A stretch of 64,000 bases of DNA, taken from NCBI GenBank assembly GCA_031835245.1, contig JAVKOQ010000087.1, positions 123,840 through 187,839 of the forward strand. Reading direction: 5' to 3'. Positions 1-10,572 of this stretch are shown in pieces. The stretch's first letter is position 1. Each line of letters opens with the position of its first letter. Origin of the DNA: Balamuthia mandrillaris (lineage: Eukaryota > Discosea > Longamoebia > Balamuthiidae). Made by a program: the position numbers and the translations under genes. The notes beneath the pieces are model-generated. The model searched no databases. It had not been told where the DNA came from and saw only the letters and a program-made list of their open reading frames with translations.

Positions 1-1147
1 TCTTCTTCATCTCCTTGCTCCGCTTCTTCTTTTTCTTCCTCTTCTTCATCTTCTAAATCATCACCTTCTTCCTCATCCTCATCTTCATCCTCATCCTCCT
101 CATCTTCTGCATTTTCACTTTCACTTTGTTCCACTAATGTTCCTCTTCGTCGTGCTTTTAGAGCGTTGGCTCTATCTCTGTAAAGGAGTTGATGACGGAT
201 TATACTCGCGACTGTTTGCAGTTTACCCTCATCCACAAACGGGTTGTTGAGAATGATGCCTTTAGCTCCGCTTTTAGTGTTGTAATCGTAGAGAAGAACA
301 GCAGAGCGTTTGAAGGCATCTCCCTCTAAGTTTGGGTGAGCAATTAGCACCGTTCCTTTTTGGAGCATTCGTGTGGTGCTTGCTGTTTCGTCTGTGCTGT
401 CTTGTTGTCCGGTTTCCTGTGGATGTTGTTGTTGTTGTTGTGTATTTTCTTTGAGACCAAACAGAGAGGCTTTGTTTGTTGATGGCAAAAAGAGAGAAGA
501 ATGAATAAATGAATGACTAGAACGCGGAGGAGAACAGCAGATTTGAAAGTGAAGAGAGCAGAGAAACAAAGAGAGAGAACAGAGAGAGAGAGAGAGAGAA
601 CAGAGAAAGAGGCCATATCAACGCACTATCAATGCCATATTTCTTGCCAGCACTGACGCAGCGTCCAATCTCTCTTATCGCAACCAAAGCCGCATCGATC
701 AGTCGCTCCTTTTTCTTTAGTCCATTATTTTTTTTTGGGGCACTTCAGTGTTGTTGCAAAAACTAACACAATCGAGCAGTGAGTGAAAAAAAAAAAAGGA
801 CAAACCAGTTGATCGGGTTCGTCTTTATGCCGATGGAAGACGTCTGTTAGGAACGACACTACGGAGCGTTGCCGCGCGATGGCCGGGTTGTAAAAGAGCG
901 TCTCCTTGTAGCCAAAGAACTCGGTGCTCAGCTCATCCACCACGGAATAAGTGTCGACTTGCTGTGGTTTGGCGGTGGGCCGCGTTGCTGCGAAAATAGG
1001 GGCCAAGGAACGAGCGGCGCCGGCGGAGGAGCGCAGGAAGAGAGTGGGGCGGAGGAGAAGGTACTTGAGCGCCGGTTCCCTGTCCAGCACCTTGCCCTCC
1101 CTCAATAGCGTCCGGTAGACCGTCCTCACTAGCGTGGCATCTCCCAT
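1..1147 (-). CDS. AlgH/DUF179 (UPF0301)-family protein, 3'-truncated by window edge
   Basis: Three exons are read on the minus strand: 1147-806, 714-627 and 469-1; the last continues off the left edge. Exon 3 encodes GTVLIAHPNLEG, FKRSAVLLYDYN and GAKGIILNNPF, which match the conserved opening of the AlgH/DUF179 fold (a GTVLIA-P start, then F-RSVVLL, then G-GLILN). Function in eukaryotes is poorly defined; bacterial members are linked to regulation. An N-terminal extension of about 170 residues precedes the domain and contains VYRTLLREGKV, faintly like a LYR motif of mitochondrial assembly factors. After the visible part of the domain the protein turns into a Glu/Asp-rich run. The exon 2/3 junction (A|CC, phase 1) is my best fit; a donor a few bases away cannot be excluded. 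The DUF179 call is fairly secure; the N-terminal assignment is weak. Confidence 0.6.
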
Positions 1148-1389
1148 TTTGTTCTGTTTTTTTTTGTTTTATACTATTCCTGTAGAATTGGTGCTCAATT
1201 ACAGAACAAATTGAACTCCAAAAGCACCCATGATTTTTCAACACAAATGTTGAGTATGAAAGGAATGTTATTTATGCAAAGAATTTTTACATGTCTACAA
1301 ATAAACAAAATAAGGACATCAAAGAAGCGACTGGATCTGATGCAGAAGTGTATGTGCATGACGATAGGGGGGAAGGGTTTGTTGGCTCT

Positions 1390-2982
1390 CTAGAACAAGG
1401 CCTCGAGGAGAGCGCTGCTGGGAGTGGCGGCGGCGGACTCGGAGTCCTGCACCACCACCACGTTCTGGCTCCTCTTCTTGCACTCGCAGCCCTCCTCGGA
1501 GGAGGACTCCTCCTGGTCGGGGAGGGTGGGGCTCTGGTCCTCGGGCAAGCGGTCCAACAGGCAGGCGGTGCGGGCGGAGACGCTGAAGGTGTAGCGGCAC
1601 ATGTCGTTGATGGAGGTCTGGGCGAAGCCCGTGGCCCTGCTGTTCACCGAGGGAGCCATGATGTTGCTGCTGTGCCTGGCGCCGTAGTTGTGCCCGATCT
1701 CGTGGGCGGGGATGACCCAGCGGGCGTTGCCTCCCAGGTAGCCCGTGATGCCGCAGCCCTGGGTGGTGTACCTGCAGAGGGCGCTGTAATAGGCACGCCC
1801 GGCCACGCCCGTGCGGTCCGGCAGGCATCCGGAGAGCAAGTGCCAGAGGCCGATGGTGCGGTCGGTCTGGCGGACCCTCCAGTTGCAGAAGGGGGTGAGC
1901 CTGGTCTGCACGTCGGAGGGGCAGCTGGCGGTGTTGAAGTTGGTGGAGGAGGAGGAGGAGGAGGAGGAAGGGCTGGAGTTGATGACCAGGGACTTGATGA
2001 CGGGCTTGTTGCGCACGGCGGTGTAGTAGTGGCCCTGCATGGTGGACCAGACGTAGGAGATGGTGTTGGGGGTGCCGGAGGTGCCCCCCGCCTTGCGCAC
2101 GTACTGGTTGTCCGTGGCCACGCCCATGAGCAGGTAGCTCGCGCTGCGAGGAGGGCAGCTGCTGGTCGGGTCCACCACGTCCTCCGCATCCTCCTCTCCC
2201 TCCTGGATGTCACCCGTGCCGCAGGAGACCGGTGGTTGCTCGCCTTCCTCCTCGGCTTGGTCCACATTGCGAGGGGCGAAAGGAAGCTCATCCCAGTGCT
2301 CCTTGAAGACCACCATGTTGCCTCCGGAGAGGGTCTCCATCATGCCTCCACCCTCGCTTCTCTTCTTGCTGAGCTCGGGGTGAAGGTAGGTGGGCTCCAC
2401 CACGTAGCTCTCTCCCGTCTGGGCGTTCCAGATGCTCATGTGGAAGATGCCTTGGTCGTAGTCGGCCACCACGGCGGAGACGCTGGCCTGCTCCCTGCCA
2501 TCGATGGTGGCCTCTCCCAGGTAGGCTCTGCTCTGAGGGGAATAGGTCTCCACCAGCTCTCCCTCAGAGAAGACGGAGACCACGGCCTTGGGATGGAAGA
2601 GATCGTTGTTGTGGTGGAGGGAGGCGGAGAATTCTCGGCCCAAGGCCTTGAAGGACAGGCTCATGGAGTGGCGGCTGGTGAAGGTGGAGTTGGAAAGGGT
2701 CCTGCGGGTCATGACGGCTTGACCGGGGTTCTTCTGGATGGAGAAGGAGATGCTGTCCAGCAGCTCACGTTCCGCTGGCAGCTCACGAGAACGCGCTGCC
2801 CATGCCGAATGTCAGAAAGAAGAACGTAACGAAAGAGAGAGAAAGGAAAAGAAACTAAAAACGGAGGAGGAGAAGGGAGGATGGGTACCATAGATGTCGG
2901 CATAGTTCAAAGCGAGAGCGGAGGAAACAATGCAAAGAAGCATCACCCCAGCGAGGAAAGCAGTGTTGCTCGCTCTTGTCAT
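1390..2982 (-). CDS. Secreted metzincin-like metalloprotease, copy 1
   Basis: Two exons (2982-2889 and 2795-1390) give 499 residues. The start is followed by a clear signal peptide (MTRASNTAFLAGVMLLCIV...ALA). The catalytic zinc site is HEIGHNYGARH, the HExxHxxGxxH of reprolysin/ADAM-type metzincins, followed by IMAP as the Met-turn. Cysteines cluster around the catalytic domain. The first ~200 residues look like a reprolysin prodomain; no disintegrin domain or membrane anchor is visible, and the tail is Glu/Ser-rich then Cys-Lys (GCECKKR). It is therefore predicted to be a soluble secreted protease. The intron is 93 bp. A TATTTAAA box lies at 3104-3111 on the coding strand. A second copy, nearly identical including the promoter, lies inverted at 42415-44009. 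The exact peptidase subfamily is uncertain. Confidence 0.88.
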
Positions 2983-3103
2983 GTTGTTCAGGTAAACGGG
3001 AAGTGGATGTCGGTGTTTTTCGCTTTGTTTGTGTTGTTTGAATTTTTTTGTTGTTGTTGAGTGAATGAAGGAGAAAGGGAAAGGGAAGTGGAAAGGGAAG
3101 AGG

Positions 3104-3111
3104 TTTAAATA
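3104..3111 (-). promoter_or_regulatory. TATA-like box of metalloprotease copy 1
   Basis: The minus strand reads TATTTAAA about 120 nt upstream of the start codon at 2982, inside a block of roughly 240 bp that is conserved with the promoter of copy 2. Conservation between the duplicates extends to about 3225 and then fades. Confidence 0.5.
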
Positions 3112-3229
3112 GTTTCTTTGGTGACCTCCATCCGTTCCCTCAGCTGACTTTGTGCAAACCCGATATCCTCCTTCAACATTCGGGGGAACCCAACGTGTTG
3201 TTGGTTGAGTACTTATTTCTTCTTCTGTG

Positions 3230-4070
3230 TTCAAACAACCATGTTCCATTTCCTCCCTCCGCTTGGCGGTTGTCAAACGAAGGAGACCACTTCAACATAA
3301 GACTTATTTCTGAGCTTCCACTATCGTCATTGCGACCAGCGCTGAACCATTCGTTGAAGGACCAACAAACGAAAACAACAGCAACAAGCTCCTCCTCGTA
3401 GCAAAAATCTTTGGAAGCTCCCCGATATATTTGAAGCATCAAACAGCCTGCATTACATCTGTTTGAAGCACCAAATAGATGCATTACATTCGGCCAATCA
3501 ACGCAAAGCACTGAGAGTTCGATCCCGAGGCACCAAACAACCAAATGAAGTGTTCAGTTTCCTCAACACCAAGGAAAAGGAAGATCTCGATGGAACCCAA
3601 TACTGTGATAAACGCTACAACTCATATCTTCAGCCATCGATGCTCCTTTTTCCAGGGGAACCGGATGCCTACATCTTCTTCTATTGAGGAGTGCTTGTTC
3701 CTTTCCTCATACGATTGTTTAATTGTACGCATCAGATTATTGGGTGGTGCAAACATATGTTACCCACCGCGATGCCTGAGATGTACCAGATGAGGTTTTT
3801 TTTTTTTTCATGGGAAGGCACAGAAAGGAAAGGAAAGAAAGCAACGGTATCCGATAGATGTCATTCTTTTCCTGGTTGGTGTCTGTTCGCTTGCTCAGGG
3901 ACCCCGAACAACGATCCAACCTCGTAGAATCTAGCAGTTAGACATCATATGTGTCGACAATAATGAACTGTCCACAAAAATGTCTACAAAAAAACTGAAA
4001 TCGACAAAAAAGATTTCGGTTCGGCTTGGACGCAGACGAGAGCGTTGTGGCGCGGGGGGTTCTTCACGGT
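3230..4070. other. Intergenic region between divergent metalloprotease and SelS genes
   Basis: No ORF here has convincing protein character. The part near 3950-4020 is AT-rich and carries TGTCGACA at 3952 plus several TCGACA/TCTACA variants just before the SelS gene. The same TGTCGACA core recurs in the promoter region at 56.9 kb. Confidence 0.4.
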
Positions 4071-4814
4071 ATGGATCCTTTGGAGTCGTTGAAGGATCCA
4101 GGTGGGCTGGTGGCTTGGGCCAGCCACCAATGGTCCCACTTCACGGAACAGTACTACGCCTTTTTGTGGCTGGGAGTGGGGATCTGCCTCCTGCTGCTCT
4201 TTTTGAAGCCACATCTTTCGCAAGCATGGAGAGCGAGGAAGAGACGGCAGGCAAGCCTCGGTACCGATTGATCCTTCTTTTTCTGTTTGTTTGTTTCTAT
4301 TCTCGCTCTCTGCTCTGCTCTGCTTCTCTCTTTCTCTTCCTCTCTCTCCTCTCTTCTTTTGCTTAATGTTGAGCGTTGTTTTTTTTTTTGGCAGCGGCAA
4401 CTCCAGCGCGGCCTGACTACGATGAGGAGCTTCGTGTAAGGAGGTTGTTGCAACAGCAACAGGTGGAAGAGGAGGCCAAACGAGTGGCCGAGCGAAAGAA
4501 AGAGCAGGAGCGCATCCGTAGACAGCAAAAACTTGGTTTGATTCCCAAGGACAAGCCCCTAGCTCAAGGTGCCTTTTCAAACCCTTTTTCTCCTTCATCT
4601 TTATCTCTTTCCTGCTTTCTCTTTTCGCTTGTCTCTTCCCTCGTTCTCTGCTTCTTCTCTTTTATTTCTCTTTTCTTCTATGCTTAGTGCAGAGTGGAAG
4701 ACATTAACACAAACAACAAAATACATAGAACACAATCCGTTAGCACCAACAACGTCGACATCGAGGTTCAGACCTTCCTCTTCCTGTGGCAAAGGCAAAC
4801 GAGGCTGAGGTTAA
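4071..4814 (+). CDS. SELENOS: Selenoprotein S (VIMP)-like, with in-frame UGA as Sec
   Basis: Exons 4071-4260, 4395-4568 and 4693-4814 give 161 residues when UGA at 4806-4808 is read as Sec. An N-terminal membrane segment (FLWLGVGICLLLLFL, about residues 29-43) is followed by a basic stretch and a charged coiled coil (about residues 70-115). The tail contains NPLAP, FRPSSSCGKGKRG, then UGA, Gly, TAA. Family members are single-pass ER membrane proteins of the ERAD/p97 network and end in a Gly-rich tail with Sec next to last; the Gly-Sec-Gly-stop arrangement here is the hallmark. A conventional reading would stop at 4808 and lose only two residues. The upstream Cys would be the Sec partner. The start at 4071 is the first ATG in frame. 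A SECIS candidate lies at 5091-5185. Confidence 0.8.
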
Positions 4815-5090
4815 GTTGTTGCAGAGAGAGATAAAGAAAGGAGAAACGAGGGATTCTTCTCCTCTCGTTCTCTTTTTTCAACCCCTACAAAGAAAAAGAA
4901 TCTTTTTGGTTCTTTTTTTTTTTGTAGTCCTCTCTGCAACTTTTACTCCAAAGAGGATGAGAAAAGTGTATATCTCACTTTTTTTTTTCTTCCTTTTGTA
5001 CAAACTCATGATTTGCTTCCTTTCTCTTTCTCTCTTGCTCTTCATCCCAAGGAGGAAGGAAAAAAAGATAACAGGAGGCAACGACTTTTT

Positions 5091-5185
5091 AAAAAAAAGT
5101 GGACATGAAGTGGCTAACTTAAATCAGCTTTCCTCAAACAAAATTACTGACGGTTAGTTGCTGAAGCAATAAACACACTTTTTTT
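5091..5185 (+). promoter_or_regulatory. SECIS element candidate in the SelS 3' UTR
   Basis: ATGA at 5105-5108 opposes GAA at 5163-5165, giving the tandem G.A/A.G pairs of the SECIS quartet; the fourth position is U-A. Helix II is ten pairs, 5109-5118 with 5153-5162, with no mismatch and three G-U. AAA lies at 5121-5123, twelve bases after ATGA, as required. An extra apical helix TCAG/CTGA (5124-5127 with 5147-5150) makes it form 2. A basal helix I is possible between AAAAAAAAGTG (from 5091) and CACTTTTTTTT (from 5175). It sits about 300 nt after the UGA codon. Within it, AATAAA near 5168 may also be the polyadenylation signal. The fold was drawn by hand. Confidence 0.72.
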
Positions 5186-5254
5186 TTCTTTGCATTCCTC
5201 CAACGTGAAAGCAAAAAACCCAAAAAAAAACCAAAAAACCCAAAAAAAAAAAAA

Positions 5255-5760
5255 AAACAGCACCGACATTTGGGGGTGCTGCAGTGGGCACATAGGAACG
5301 GATGCCCTTAGGACGATGAGACGACGGTAGCAGCAGCGGAAAATGGACACTTGGATGTCCTCAAGTGGGCAAGGAAGCAAGGCTGTCCCTGGAACCGTCG
5401 GACTTGCAAATGCGCAGCTCTAAATGGACATTTGGAGGTGCTTCAATGGGCACGTGAGAACGGATGCCCTTGGGATACTCCGGAAGAGGCAGCAAAAAAC
5501 GGACATTTGGAAGTGTAGTGAAGTGGGTTCGTGGACAAGGTTGTCCTTGGGATCAGAGAACGTGCAGTAAAGCAATTTGGAAGTGTTGAAGTGGTGCAGG
5601 GAGAACGGTTCTCCTTGAAATGATCGGATTTGCTATTATGCAATTGGAAGTGCTGAAGTGGGCCAGGCAGAATGGGTGGCCTTGGAGCAAAAACGAAGTC
5701 AATCGGTTCAGACTTCCTGAAAGTCGTTGAATGGCTGAAAGAGCAGCCATAAGGGATCCA
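5255..5760 (+). pseudogene. Decayed ankyrin-repeat fragment
   Basis: Remnants of several units of the type HLEVLQWARxNGCPW can be read, spread over different frames with several breaks. This ankyrin variant is abundant in some protists and in giant viruses that infect amoebae, so its origin (host family or old viral copy) cannot be settled here. No intact start, end or promoter was found, so I treat it as a broken remnant. Confidence 0.6.
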
Positions 5761-5776
5761 ATCCCCCAAATAGCAA

Positions 5777-6180
5777 ATGAATGTGAAGAGGTCGACAGAC
5801 ACGTCACATCAGTCTACGAGAATAGAGTCAGCTGCATCGGAGTCAAGTGGGGACCAACCCAAGAGAGAATCCCATATAACCCTCAACAGAAGAGAAAGGC
5901 ATAAAAGGCGAGAACAGATGTACACACACGGATACACGCACAGAGACAGAGACGTCTCTACATTGTTACACGCATGATCTCCGCCCTTGACTCAGCACGT
6001 GGAATGCAATTACTGTCGACTTCCTTTTTTAGGTGTTAAAATTCTCCCTACCAATCGGAGCCGTCCACGTATATTTTGTCGACTCATTCATTCATTAAAT
6101 GATCCGGTGCTTCGACAAACTAGACAACACACAACACAAAAAAAAAAAAACGTAGCGAGCGAGCGAACAACAAAGAACAT
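5777..6180. other. Intergenic region upstream of the thioredoxin-domain gene
   Basis: The 66-codon ORF starting at 5777 has no recognisable features. GTCGAC cores occur at 6015 and 6076, within 170 nt of the next start codon, and may be promoter elements. Confidence 0.3.
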
Positions 6181-6386
6181 GAAGGTTGTGCGTAGCGGGG
6201 GAGGGTTGGTGGTGGTGGTGTTGCTGCTCTGCCTGGCCTCGTTGTCCGTGTTGCTGGCGAGAGCGGCGGCGGAGAGTGCTGTAGAAGGAGGAGGAGGAGG
6301 AGGAGCGAAAGGCCGAGTGGAGGTGCTGACCTCTGCCAACTTTACGGAACACGTGAGCGACGGGACTTGGCTCGTTAAATTGTACG

Positions 6387-6429
<43 letters not shown>

Positions 6430-9366
6430 TCTCGAGATTCGTTTTTTTTTTTCGGTGAAGGGTCGTCATAATCAACTGACCGTGTTGTTGTTTTGCGCTA
6501 AGCTTTGCTCCGTGGTGTGGTCACTGCAATGCAATGGCGGAGTCATGGAGAGAGTTGGCCGCAAGTGCCAACGAGCACGGTTTTCGTGTTGCTGAAGTGG
6601 ACTGTACCGCTGCTGAAGGTACTTTTCTTCGTTCTCCTTAATGTTCTTCTTCTTGTTCTTCTTCTTCTTCTTTTTGTTCTTCTTCTTCTTCTTCTTCTTC
6701 TTCTTCTTCTTCTTCTTGTTCCGCTTCTGCTCTTCTTCTTCTTCTTCTTCTTCTTCTTCTTCTTCTTCTTCTTCTTCTTCTTCTTCTTCTTCTTCTTCTT
6801 CTTCTTCTTCTTCTTCTTCTTCATAGCTCATGTTCATGTTCTTCTTCTTCTTGCTTCTTTAGTCTTTCTCACATTTGATTCCTTTTTTTGAAAAGATGTT
6901 TGCGCCCTGATGTCCATTGAAGGTTATCCTACCATATTCTATTTCAACGGGAAGAAAGCAGATGGTTCTTTTGCTCTGTATAACAGAGCAAAAGAGGTTC
7001 TTGTCTCGGAAAGAACTGCCGATGAGTTCATTTCTTGGGTCGAACGTTTCCATCACAGAGCGGAAGTGAAGAAGGATGATGACTCTGTATATGTGCTCTC
7101 TGCCGAAAATTTTGATGAAGCCATTTCAGATGGCTTTTGGCTTGTTGAATTGTACATTCTCTCTCTCTCTCTCTCTCTCTTCTCTTCTCTTCTCTTCTCT
7201 TCTCTTCTCTTCTCTTCTCTTCTCTTCTCTTCTCTTCTCTTCTCTTTTTTTTTTTTCTCTTCTCTTCTCTTCTTTTCTCTTCTCTTCTCTTCTCTTCTCT
7301 TCTCTTCTCTTCTCTTCACTTCTATTCCTGTTCGTCTTAATCTTTCCCGCTTTCGTTTGTGTTTATTCACCTAATCTTACGTCCTCCTCTTCTTATTTTC
7401 AATTTCTATTTGTTAACCACCAAAAAAGCTATGCGCCTTGGTGTCCATACTGTCAAAAGTTAGCTCCAACATGGGCTGAACTAGGTGCTCAAGAAAATGT
7501 CAAAGACCACTTCAAAGTTGGCAAAGTTAACTGCGATGAGAATGAAGGTTTGTCTCTGGCTCTCAATCTTCTGATTGCGGTTAACCTCATTTTTCGTCGA
7601 AAAAAAAAAAAAAAAAACAACAAAAGAGCTCTGCCATAAGCAACAAATTGGAGGATTCCCTTCTATTCGACTGTACGTTCGTTTATTTGTCTTTGTCTAA
7701 TTTTACTTCTCATTTTCTCACTTCGCATGCTTTTTAACTACAGTTTTCGCGATGGTGCCCTCTTGAAAAAGTATGTTGGAGAAAAAGCAGTCGATGCGTT
7801 TGTAGAGTTTGTGGAAATGGAAAAAGAAGCTTTTGTACCTGGTTCCGATGTTCTGGTCCTCACCAACAGAAACTTTATGAACAACATACTTTCCTCTGAT
7901 GGCGCTTGGATGGTTGAATTGTACGTTTTTGTTTCTCTCCAAATTCCCTGTTATTCTTCTACCATCCTTATTTCACACATGCTTATTTTTACTCTGCTAA
8001 TCTTTCTCTTTCTTACGCCTTCAATGCTCTTTCTGATACCGTTAGTTATGCTCCCTGGTGTGGACATTGCAAAGAATTAGCTCCCGAATGGGAGTCACTA
8101 GCCTCCTCCGTCAAAAACAGCGGAGATGATGTGAAGGTGGCCAAGGTAGATTGCGATGCGAATGAAGGTTCGTATTTTATTCCATTAGAAAGAGTTAATT
8201 TTTAACAAATCCTGTTGTATCAGAACTCTGCAACAAAGTTGGTGTGAACAGTTTCCCTACAATCAAAATGTTTGCTCTTGTTTCTTGTTTCTTTTTTGTT
8301 ATTCAATTTCATTTTCAATTCTTACCTCTCGATCTCTAAAACGCAGGTTTCAAGTTACTTCGTACGATGGAGACAGAGACGTGGATTCATTCATAGCATT
8401 TATAAGATCTCAAGCGTCTCTACCTGCCCCAACTGCCAGCGATGTCATTACACTCACTCCTGATAACTTTGATAGCATCAAAGAAGGAGTCTGGATGGTT
8501 GAATTGTAAGCTCGTCGCATTCTCTCTTTTGCTTGCTTTATTTGGATTGCTTACTATTGAATAACAATTAAGTTATGCGCCGTGGTGTTCTCATTGCAAG
8601 GCGTTGGCTCCAGAATGGGAAGCGTTCGCGACCTCCTCTAAAGGCAACCTTAACGTAGCATCCGTTAATTGTGAAGCGTTCCCAGACCTATGCGACCATG
8701 TTGCTTCCTTCCCAACTATTTTGCTGTACTACTGCTCTCTTTCTCTCTCTTTCTCCCCTCTCTCTCTTGCTCTCTCTCTCTCTCTCCTCTCTCTCTCCTC
8801 TCTCTCTCTCTCTTGCTCTCTCCTTGTGTGTTGTTAATATTTCTTTTGTTTACCTCTCATTAATGTTGATGTAGTTATGCAAATGCTGGTGAACCTATTT
8901 TGTTCAAAGGCAATCGAGAACGAGGTGCCTTTTCTACATTTGCTGAAATGATGGCAGAAGAACAAGGAGAAGATAGTGATAGCCACATCATTCAACTTGA
9001 CTCTGATATTGCCATTCGCGATGCCCTCGTCGAAGGAGATTGGATGATTGACTTGTAAGATCCTTTTTCATTTGTGGTTGTGTTGGTTGTTTACAAATGA
9101 TTAACTGTATTCTGTTGCCAAAAAAGTTATGTACCTTGGTGTTCCCATTGTGCCATATTGAAGCCGGTTTGGGAGGATTTATCTTTGGAGCTTCATGAAG
9201 AAGGCATTCCTGTCAAGGTTGCCACCTTCAATTGCGACGACTTTTATGGTAACTTTCCTCTCTCCTTGGTCTCTTTGCTTGCTTTCTATTTTATGTTTTA
9301 AACCCTGTCTTTTAGGTAGGTGCAAAGAAATAGGGGTAGAGCACTATCCAGCTATAATGCAGTACG

Positions 9367-9407
<41 letters not shown>

Positions 9408-9621
9408 ATCTCTCTCAGTTCTTTTTCTTTTTCTTTTTCTTTTTCTTTTTCTTTTTAACATTTTTCTGTGTAACAAACAAAGCGTAAGGAATGGGCGTTA
9501 CCAGTTTTATGATGGCTCGTTTGCAGTCGAACCTTTGTTGGAGTTTGCCAAAAAGGATCCAGCTACAGTTGCTCCTCCGCCCGCTGTCTCATCAACGCCA
9601 AACACCAAAGATGAATTGTAA
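6181..9621 (+). CDS. Protein-disulfide-isomerase family protein, five thioredoxin domains, KDEL
   Basis: Fourteen exons (6181-6381, 6503-6618, 6896-7151, 7429-7547, 7627-7672, 7744-7920, 8046-8167, 8224-8269, 8347-8505, 8573-8725, 8875-9054, 9128-9248, 9316-9361, 9483-9621) give 626 residues. A signal peptide starts the protein and KDEL ends it, so it acts in the ER lumen. Five thioredoxin units carry the active sites CGHC, CPYC, CGHC, CSHC and CSHC, each preceded by (F/Y)(A/V)P. CGHC is the classical disulfide isomerase motif; CSHC and CPYC suggest different redox potentials. Each unit is split by an intron just before its (F/Y)(A/V)PWC motif at the same codon phase, a sign that the domains multiplied with their introns. 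Exact partners are unknown. The five-domain count is higher than classical PDI (two active domains) or TXNDC5 (three). Confidence 0.88.
6640..6824 (+). repeat. (TTC)n microsatellite in intron 2 of the five-domain PDI gene
   Basis: A nearly pure TTC tract of about 180 bp with a few TTG interruptions. A second intronic tract of TCTTC pentamers lies at about 7165-7320. Both are wholly inside introns. Confidence 0.85.
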
Positions 9622-9701
9622 AAGTTGCGTTCTTTGTTATGTTATTTTATTTGTGGAATGATTTATGTCACGGTAGGCCTTGCTGGTGGACAGCTCTTCG
9701 A

Positions 9702-10530
9702 TCACCACTCTGAAGTCTCAAGTGTCTCTTTCGCCTCCCAGTCACTCCAGCGATAAAAACTCGCTGCTGAAGCAAACACGTTCAACCTATCCTCCTCTCC
9801 CTCGTTCTTCTCATCCAACGTGAGTCCCCCGTATACAGCTTTGCGATGATGAAACTCCAAGTTGTGCAAACGAAGGGACCCGCAATCCAAGAGGTTGAGC
9901 CGGTGCAGCCTGGTGCAGTGGGCCAAGACCTGGTTGACCGCTTCTTCTCCAGGCCGGAGAGCCAGCTGCTCGTTTCCCTGCAGCAGCAACACGCGAAGCC
10001 TGCAGGGGGACGGCAAGCAAAGAGGGAGATAGCCAAGATGTTGGGGGGTGAGGTCGGTGAAGCTGAGGTCCAGATATTCCAGGCCGGAGCAACCCCTGAG
10101 CAATGCTTGCCAGGCACGGAAGTGGCGTTCATGTGGTTGTCCCTTTGGTAGTTTGTTGACCAGAAAGTATTGGCCATGCAAACCCAACTGCAGCGGCAAG
10201 AAAGTGTTGGTGGAGAAAAACTAGAAGAAGCAAGGAAGAAGCAGAAGGAAGAAGAAGAAGAAGAAGAAGAAGAAGAAGAAGAAGAAGAAGAAGAAGAAGA
10301 AGAAGAAGAAGAACAAGAAGAACAAGAAGACCAAGAACTAACGAATAACGTACATGAAGAAGATTAGGGCAATGGGTGCCCAACATGGACAAAAGACAAC
10401 GCACATCTCCGTCCTCGTCATCGTTAGGCTGATAAGAATACCACTCCTCTTCGCCGCGGCGTGAGTACTCGAAGAAGCCCCGGTCAGTCCCTCTAGCATA
10501 GGATAGCCTTGGCTGCAATAAAGCCGAACT

Positions 10531-10572
<42 letters not shown>

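Noticed and set aside
1291-2829. 512-codon plus-strand ORF opposite metalloprotease copy 1 (and its mirror at 42567-43721)
   Set aside because: Gly/Val/His-rich antisense shadow of the GC-rich protease exon; appears in both copies because the protease is duplicated.
4815-5090. Two other hairpin candidates for the SECIS (around ATGA at 4959 and at 5008)
   Set aside because: The 4959 hairpin lacks the opposing GA; the one at 5008 has a quartet but no AA in the apical loop and two internal mismatches. The 5105 hairpin meets all criteria.
5777-5977. 66-codon ORF before the thioredoxin-domain gene
   Set aside because: Arg/Thr/His-rich, no homology sense, lies in the likely promoter.
6472-6891. 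Long ORFs of poly-Glu, poly-Lys or poly-Phe/Leu over TTC tracts (also near 10250, 35700, 48800, 58000, 59700, 63200)
   Set aside because: They are translations of microsatellites lying in introns or between genes; no domain, start context or conservation.
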